This document shows, piece by piece, positions 60,101 to 64,000 of a DNA stretch of 64,000 bases (positions within the stretch are counted from its first letter, which is position 1; each line of letters begins with the position of its first letter). The notes under the pieces were generated by a model that did no database searches, had not been told where the DNA came from, and was given only the letters and a program-made list of their open reading frames with translations. The stretch is from Sutterella sp. AM11-39 (GTDB taxonomy: Bacteria > Pseudomonadota > Gammaproteobacteria > Burkholderiales > Burkholderiaceae_F): positions 124,001 through 188,000 of the forward strand of contig NZ_QRLV01000003.1 in NCBI RefSeq assembly GCF_003472385.1. The letters are read 5' to 3'. The translations under genes and the position numbers were made by a program.

Positions 60101-60659
60101 AGATGTCGACGATGCCGCCGCGCACGGCGAATTCGCCCGGAGCCATCGTCTGCTCGACGCGCCCGTAGCCGGCTGCCACTAGGTCGGCCTCAAGCTTGGC
60201 GATGCTGATGGTCTGTCCTTTGCGAAAGAAAAACGTGTTGCCCGCGACGTAGGATTTCGGTGCAAAGCGCTGCGCAGCGGTGCTCGCGGCCGCAATGAGA
60301 ATGTCCGGGCGAGCTGGCAGATCGTCGCTTGTGAGGTTGTAGAGGGTCTCCAAGCGTTCGCTGACCAAATCCGCATGCGGACTCATCGTGTCGTAGGGGA
60401 GCGTCTCCCAATCGGGAAGGCTTGAGACTTTGAGCGAGGGGTCGAGCCAGGCGATTTCCTGATTGAGACGAGCGACGTCAAACGCGTTGGCGCAAATTAA
60501 AACCGCCATTCGTTTTTGACTGCGGGCCAGTTCAATGAGGGCCGTGAGAGCAGCCGAACGGTTGCCGCCCGACGCGGTCGTCGTCTTGAGGCGCCGAGTG
60601 GCAGCGGCCAGTTGCGTATCGTTAAGAGAAGAGGCGAGAACGGACAAAACGTCTGACAT
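57174..60659 (-). CDS. mfd: Transcription-repair coupling factor
   Basis: 1,161 residues from the ATG at 60657-60659; a TTG 12 codons earlier has no family support. Mfd removes stalled RNA polymerase and recruits UvrA. Domains in order: UvrB-like N-terminal part (DWETLPYDTMSPHADLVSERL), polymerase-interaction domain (DPVVHAAHGVGRYHGLE), SF2 translocase with Walker A GDVGFGKTEVALRAAF, DEEHRFG, TATPIPRTL and QLRGRVGRS, then the TRCF C-terminal domain. Length and order are normal. Upstream a TACAAT box near 60,695 on the minus strand may be its -10. Confidence 0.96.
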   Translation of the reverse strand: MSDVLSVLASSLNDTQLAAATRRLKTTTASGGNRSAALTALIELARSQKRMAVLICANAFDVARLNQEIAWLDPSLKVSSLPDWETLPYDTMSPHADLVSERLETLYNLTSDDLPARPDILIAAASTAAQRFAPKSYVAGNTFFFRKGQTISIAKLEADLVAAGYGRVEQTMAPGEFAVRGGIVDIFPMGTEAPLRLDLFDDEIDAIRSFDPDSQRSTGNVDRVRILPGHEFAFDEESRNRFRAAWRAAFPGDPNKCPVYVDVGTGICSPGIEYYLPLFFESTGTLADYLPDNALFITLGETRDAIDAFMRQTQERYKFLSHDAQRPALAPEKLFDKADDFFDAIAPFGRISLKAPETGIDTPLTIERSAKDPAAKLKDFIAKCRIEKKRILIVATGSGRAARLQELLRDGVREPELVESFAAFVNGTEPLSIAVGPLSGGFVLEESGLVVVTESELYNTKAVIRRRGHSRTTNVEAIIRDVSELREGDPVVHAAHGVGRYHGLETISTEEGPAEFVRIDYANDAKLFVPVSQLNLISRYTGADSEHAPLNNLGRGDWEKARKKAALKVRDTAAELLHLYAMREAKQGFAFETESSDYQAFCEGFAFEETPDQAAAIAAVINDMHSGRPMDRLVCGDVGFGKTEVALRAAFIAVMNGKQVAILCPTTLLAEQHAQTFKDRFAAWPVKVAELSRFRTSKQTAQTIEGLETGTVDVVIGTHKLLSESVKFKRLGLVVIDEEHRFGVRQKERLKSLRAEVDVLTLTATPIPRTLAMSLEGIRDFSVIATAPQKRLAIKTFVRRESKALIREAVIRELKRGGQVYFLHNDVDTIQARAEMLRELIPEARIGIAHGQMSERELERVMREFYRREFNVLVCTTIIETGIDIPIANTIIMHRADKFGLAQLHQLRGRVGRSHHQAYAYLLIPDEGAITKNAERRLEAIQNLEELGSGFYLSMHDLEIRGAGEVLGDEQSGEMAQVGFELYTQMLKRAVDSLRRGEEPTFDSPFETLTEINLHLPALLPDDYVPDVGTRLSLYKQLAAAQTLEELGECTDDLTDRFGMPVPAAKTLLAVHRLRIECAAIGIRKIDAAEQAIVFTFAQKTMFDPAVMFALLQKRRDLRVLPGTFTRLKMTVNSENAVTRVQNVRTIVNALLESLPPEKRP

Positions 60660-60724
60660 CGGATGAGCAAAAAAAGGTACCCACAATGTGCGCAATTGTA
60701 CGGTAGAGATGCGGCAGCGTCCGT

Positions 60725-60758
60725 CAAAACAAAAGAGCCGGAGAGAACGCTCGCCGGC
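60725..60758 (-). terminator. Terminator after hypC
   Basis: GCCGG-x-GAG pairs with CTC-x-CCGGC (60737-60758), followed on the minus strand by TCTTTTGTTTT. Confidence 0.85.
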
Positions 60759-60775
60759 CTTTTTCCGAAAGGAGG

Positions 60776-61105
60776 CTACATCGTTTTCTGACCGACGAGC
60801 TTTTGCAGGTGCGGCGGAAGCTTCCCGGTGTTTTCAATGATGTCGGCAAAGGCGGCGTCGGCGCTTTCGGCTTCGTCCGTGCGCATGGCTTCTTCCACGC
60901 AGCACAATGCCGACTCGATTTTGAGCGCCTCGTCTTGGGATACGGTGCGAAGAATCGTGCCGCGGAAAACCAAAACCAGATCGCCGACCGCCGGCATTTC
61001 ATCGGCGAAGGAAGCATTGGCGATCTCCGTGCGTCCGGGACGCGTTACGACGACGTCGCTGTCGCTTCGCACTTCCAGAACACGCATGGGAACGGCGATG
61101 CACAT
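60776..61105 (-). CDS. hypC: HypC/HupF-type hydrogenase maturation chaperone
   Basis: 109 residues. The family N-terminus MCIAVPMRVLEV has the essential Cys2 that carries the Fe(CN)2CO unit and contacts the large-subunit precursor; GDLVLVFRGTILRTVSQDEAL is the conserved core end. Residues 75-109 are a non-conserved acidic tail. Start ATG with AAGGAG upstream, 12 nt after hyaD. Might equally be called HybG or HupF. Confidence 0.9.
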   Translation of the reverse strand: MCIAVPMRVLEVRSDSDVVVTRPGRTEIANASFADEMPAVGDLVLVFRGTILRTVSQDEALKIESALCCVEEAMRTDEAESADAAFADIIENTGKLPPHLQKLVGQKTM

Positions 61106-61117
61106 GTTTTGGTCTCC

Positions 61118-61759
61118 TTATTGAAATTTGGGAAAGAAGCGGACGTCGCCCTCTCGCGGTGCCTCTTCTTCGGAGGGGCGTTGTGTTTCGTAGTCGCGTT
61201 TGTTCAGTGACGCATCGCCCAGAGGGGAAACCTTTTCTCCTTCGGGACGGACCGCAACGGCATAACCCCAGTCCGTGAGCACGTTTTTGGCCATTTCGAC
61301 GGCTTGATCGAGCGCTGCTTCACAGGCGGGCGTGAGCGAGCCGCCGTAGTCCTGCAGAATTTCGGGCTGAATGGCGACCACGGCGATGCGCTCGGGAGCA
61401 TGGCCTTGCAGTTCGGCAAGTGCGAGCACTTCATTCATGCCGGTCTGGTGCGGAGAGATTTTCGTGGCCGACCAGAACTTCACCTCGTCGCCCGTCAAAA
61501 GCTTGAGAGTGCCGGGTTTTTCCTGCAGATCGGCGCAGTCAAAAAGCAGCAGATCCTTAGTGGCGCCGATGAGTTCGAGAAGATACATACCGAGCGTGCC
61601 GCCGTCGGCCACCTTCGTCCTTTCGGGAAGCTTGTAGCGGGCGTTGAATGCTTCAACGGCGCGAACGCCGAAGCCTTCGTCGGCCCAGAGGATGTTTCCG
61701 ACGCCCAAAACGAGCACGTCGGTCGGTTCAAAAAGATCGAATCCGGGAACGGTCTGCAT
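61118..61759 (-). CDS. hyaD: Hydrogenase maturation endopeptidase (HyaD/HybD-like)
   Basis: 214 residues from the ATG at 61757-61759 (MQTVPGFD). It cleaves the C-terminal peptide of the large subunit after nickel insertion. Nickel-sensing residues are recognisable: Glu in LGVGNILWADEGFG, Asp in FDCADL, His in ISPHQTGM. The C-terminal 45 residues are an extra polar tail. The natural substrate is the hyaB product encoded upstream, which still carries its tail sequence after DPCLACATH. Confidence 0.92.
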   Translation of the reverse strand: MQTVPGFDLFEPTDVLVLGVGNILWADEGFGVRAVEAFNARYKLPERTKVADGGTLGMYLLELIGATKDLLLFDCADLQEKPGTLKLLTGDEVKFWSATKISPHQTGMNEVLALAELQGHAPERIAVVAIQPEILQDYGGSLTPACEAALDQAVEMAKNVLTDWGYAVAVRPEGEKVSPLGDASLNKRDYETQRPSEEEAPREGDVRFFPKFQ

Positions 61760-61895
61760 GCGAAAACCTTGACAAATAGAACCGGTAGGACAGTGGCCTC
61801 CGGCCAAACAACGCCTTACCAATTGTGCGCGAAAGCGCCCCTTTATTCCTCAGTCGTTAGTCGAAAGCGGCATACTTCGGCCGACCTACACCGCG

Positions 61896-61932
61896 CATAA
61901 AAAGAAACGGACCGCAGTCGCCTGCAGTCCGT
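61896..61932 (-). terminator. Terminator between hyaC and hyaD
   Basis: ACGGAC-C-GCAG pairs with CTGC-A-GTCCGT (61907-61932), followed on the minus strand by TTTCTTTTT. A second hairpin GCAGCCC/GGGCTGC (61941-61958) precedes it. It would separate structural (hyaABC) from accessory transcripts or attenuate between them. Confidence 0.8.
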
Positions 61933-61974
61933 CGGATGCGGCAGCCCCGCAGGGCTGCGCGGGTTGAGTTACGG

Positions 61975-62691
61975 TCAGTGTTCTTCGCCGCCGTGCTTGA
62001 ACATTCTCAAGCCGCTCGTCATCGAGCTGATGGTGGTGGCACCGCCCATGACGTCTTCACGGAAGCTCATGTAGATGTGAGCAATCGAGAAGAGGATGAA
62101 GATGTACATGAACGCGTGGTGCGTGGTGCGCACGGCCTGGCTGTCGCCAAAGAGCACGAACACCCATTCGAACCAGGCGTACCAGCCGGCGTCGGCACCC
62201 CAGGCCTGAGCGTAGAGCGCGAGCCCCGTGATGATGATCACGATGCTGCCCAGAGTGAACATGAAGAACATGGCGCACTGAGCAAGCGGGTTGTGCCCGG
62301 CGTACTCGGGGGAGGTTTTTCTCAGGAACAGGTAGTACTTGACCTGCTCAAAGAGCATCTTCCACCACTTCAGACTCCAGAGCGGCGGCACGAGGATCAT
62401 GCGCGAGTATTTGTTGCCGACGATGCCCCAGTACAGTCGCCAGATAAAGATGACCGTAAAGATCATGCCGGCGGCAAAGTGCGCAAGCCGAATGTATGCG
62501 AAGTCATACGTTGCCCAGGTGTCGCCCAGGTTTGCCACCAGAGGAGCTCCGATGAGAAAACCCGTGACGATCATCACCGCCATGCACACGGCCATCGCCC
62601 AGTGCCAGATTCGCACGGGCGCTTCCCACACGTACAGCGGGTGCGTTCCTGCCGAAACGTCAACTTCATAGGTGACGGGATCGATTTTCAT
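61975..62691 (-). CDS. hyaC: [NiFe]-hydrogenase cytochrome b subunit
   Basis: 238 residues with four main membrane helices. It takes electrons from the small subunit to quinone. Heme-ligand histidines sit in VRIWHWAMAVCM, IRLAHFAAGM and the pair THHAFMYIF with IAHIYMSF, as in HyaC/HupC. It starts 81 nt after the hyaB stop and is followed by the terminator and hyaD. The order hyaB-hyaC-hyaD matches the E. coli hya operon. Confidence 0.93.
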   Translation of the reverse strand: MKIDPVTYEVDVSAGTHPLYVWEAPVRIWHWAMAVCMAVMIVTGFLIGAPLVANLGDTWATYDFAYIRLAHFAAGMIFTVIFIWRLYWGIVGNKYSRMILVPPLWSLKWWKMLFEQVKYYLFLRKTSPEYAGHNPLAQCAMFFMFTLGSIVIIITGLALYAQAWGADAGWYAWFEWVFVLFGDSQAVRTTHHAFMYIFILFSIAHIYMSFREDVMGGATTISSMTSGLRMFKHGGEEH

Positions 62692-62772
62692 AAACGTACC
62701 TTCAATCTGTTGGTCCGACGGGCGGCAAAGCGATTTTGCCGCTCGTCCGGACTTGGCGCGTCAATATCCGGA

Positions 62773-64000
<1,228 letters not shown>

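Noticed and set aside
60660..60695. TTG-initiated extension of mfd
   Set aside because: The 12 extra residues are not family-like and overlap the probable promoter.

Overview
The window looks like a chromosomal segment of a betaproteobacterium, most probably of the Sutterellaceae (Burkholderiales). The basis is the rnfB-nth overlap, a 7Fe FdxA ferredoxin, a rimP-nusA-infB-rbfA-truB-typA operon, a membrane-bound uptake [NiFe] hydrogenase cluster and a gut-type autotransporter. This is a judgement from protein similarity recalled by eye, not from a database search. The core is GC-rich; the stretch around 37,400-39,650 is clearly AT-rich.

Layout. 1-10,400: mostly minus-strand housekeeping genes: MFS and TSUP transporters, nth, rnfB, ferredoxin reductase, fdxA, LysE exporter, folA and thyA flanking a plus-strand M20 peptidase, then a divergent CdsA-like protein with a PlsC-like acyltransferase, and a YczE-type membrane protein. 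10,489-16,244: tRNA-Ser(CGA), a histone-H1-like Lys/Ala-rich protein, a GGT/HpxW-type Ntn hydrolase, tRNA-Arg(ACG), scpB and an rluB with very long basic tails. 16,289-24,940: the rimP-nusA-infB-rbfA-truB-typA transcription/translation operon with a clear promoter, an attenuator-like hairpin ahead of rimP and a terminator after typA.

24,967-29,765: a two-component system divergent from a PAP2-phosphatase/phosphoethanolamine-transferase (EptA-like) fusion. Both the kinase (frameshift at a nine-T run) and the EptA fusion (in-frame TGA) are interrupted, and the shared intergenic region holds five TTTGAC-like repeats with an exact 11-bp period. 29,839-35,831: a small unknown protein, a MATE pump, an MBL-fold hydrolase divergent from a MerR regulator, and a metal module (ZntA-like ATPase, separate HMA protein, ArsR repressor) tied together by ATTAAGC operators.

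35,832-43,345: an accessory region beside tRNA-Arg(CCT). It holds a decayed IS110-family transposase, an AT-rich cold-shock-domain/coiled-coil protein, an autotransporter whose 5' end carries a nine-C tract typical of phase variation, the left part of an ISL3-family element, and the N-terminal half of a tRNA-targeting integrase.

43,483-57,088: perM-like transporter, parE, a SIMPL protein, a RibD/DHFR-like reductase, metQ, an orphan AlpA regulator, an HxlR regulator with a Cys/His-rich tail divergent from a copper ATPase fused to a CopZ-like domain, a DUF401 permease, and a two-gene operon of PKD/leucine-rich-repeat proteins. 57,174-64,000: mfd, then hydrogenase accessory genes hypC, hyaD, hyaC and the 3' two thirds of hyaB, read on the minus strand and running off the window.
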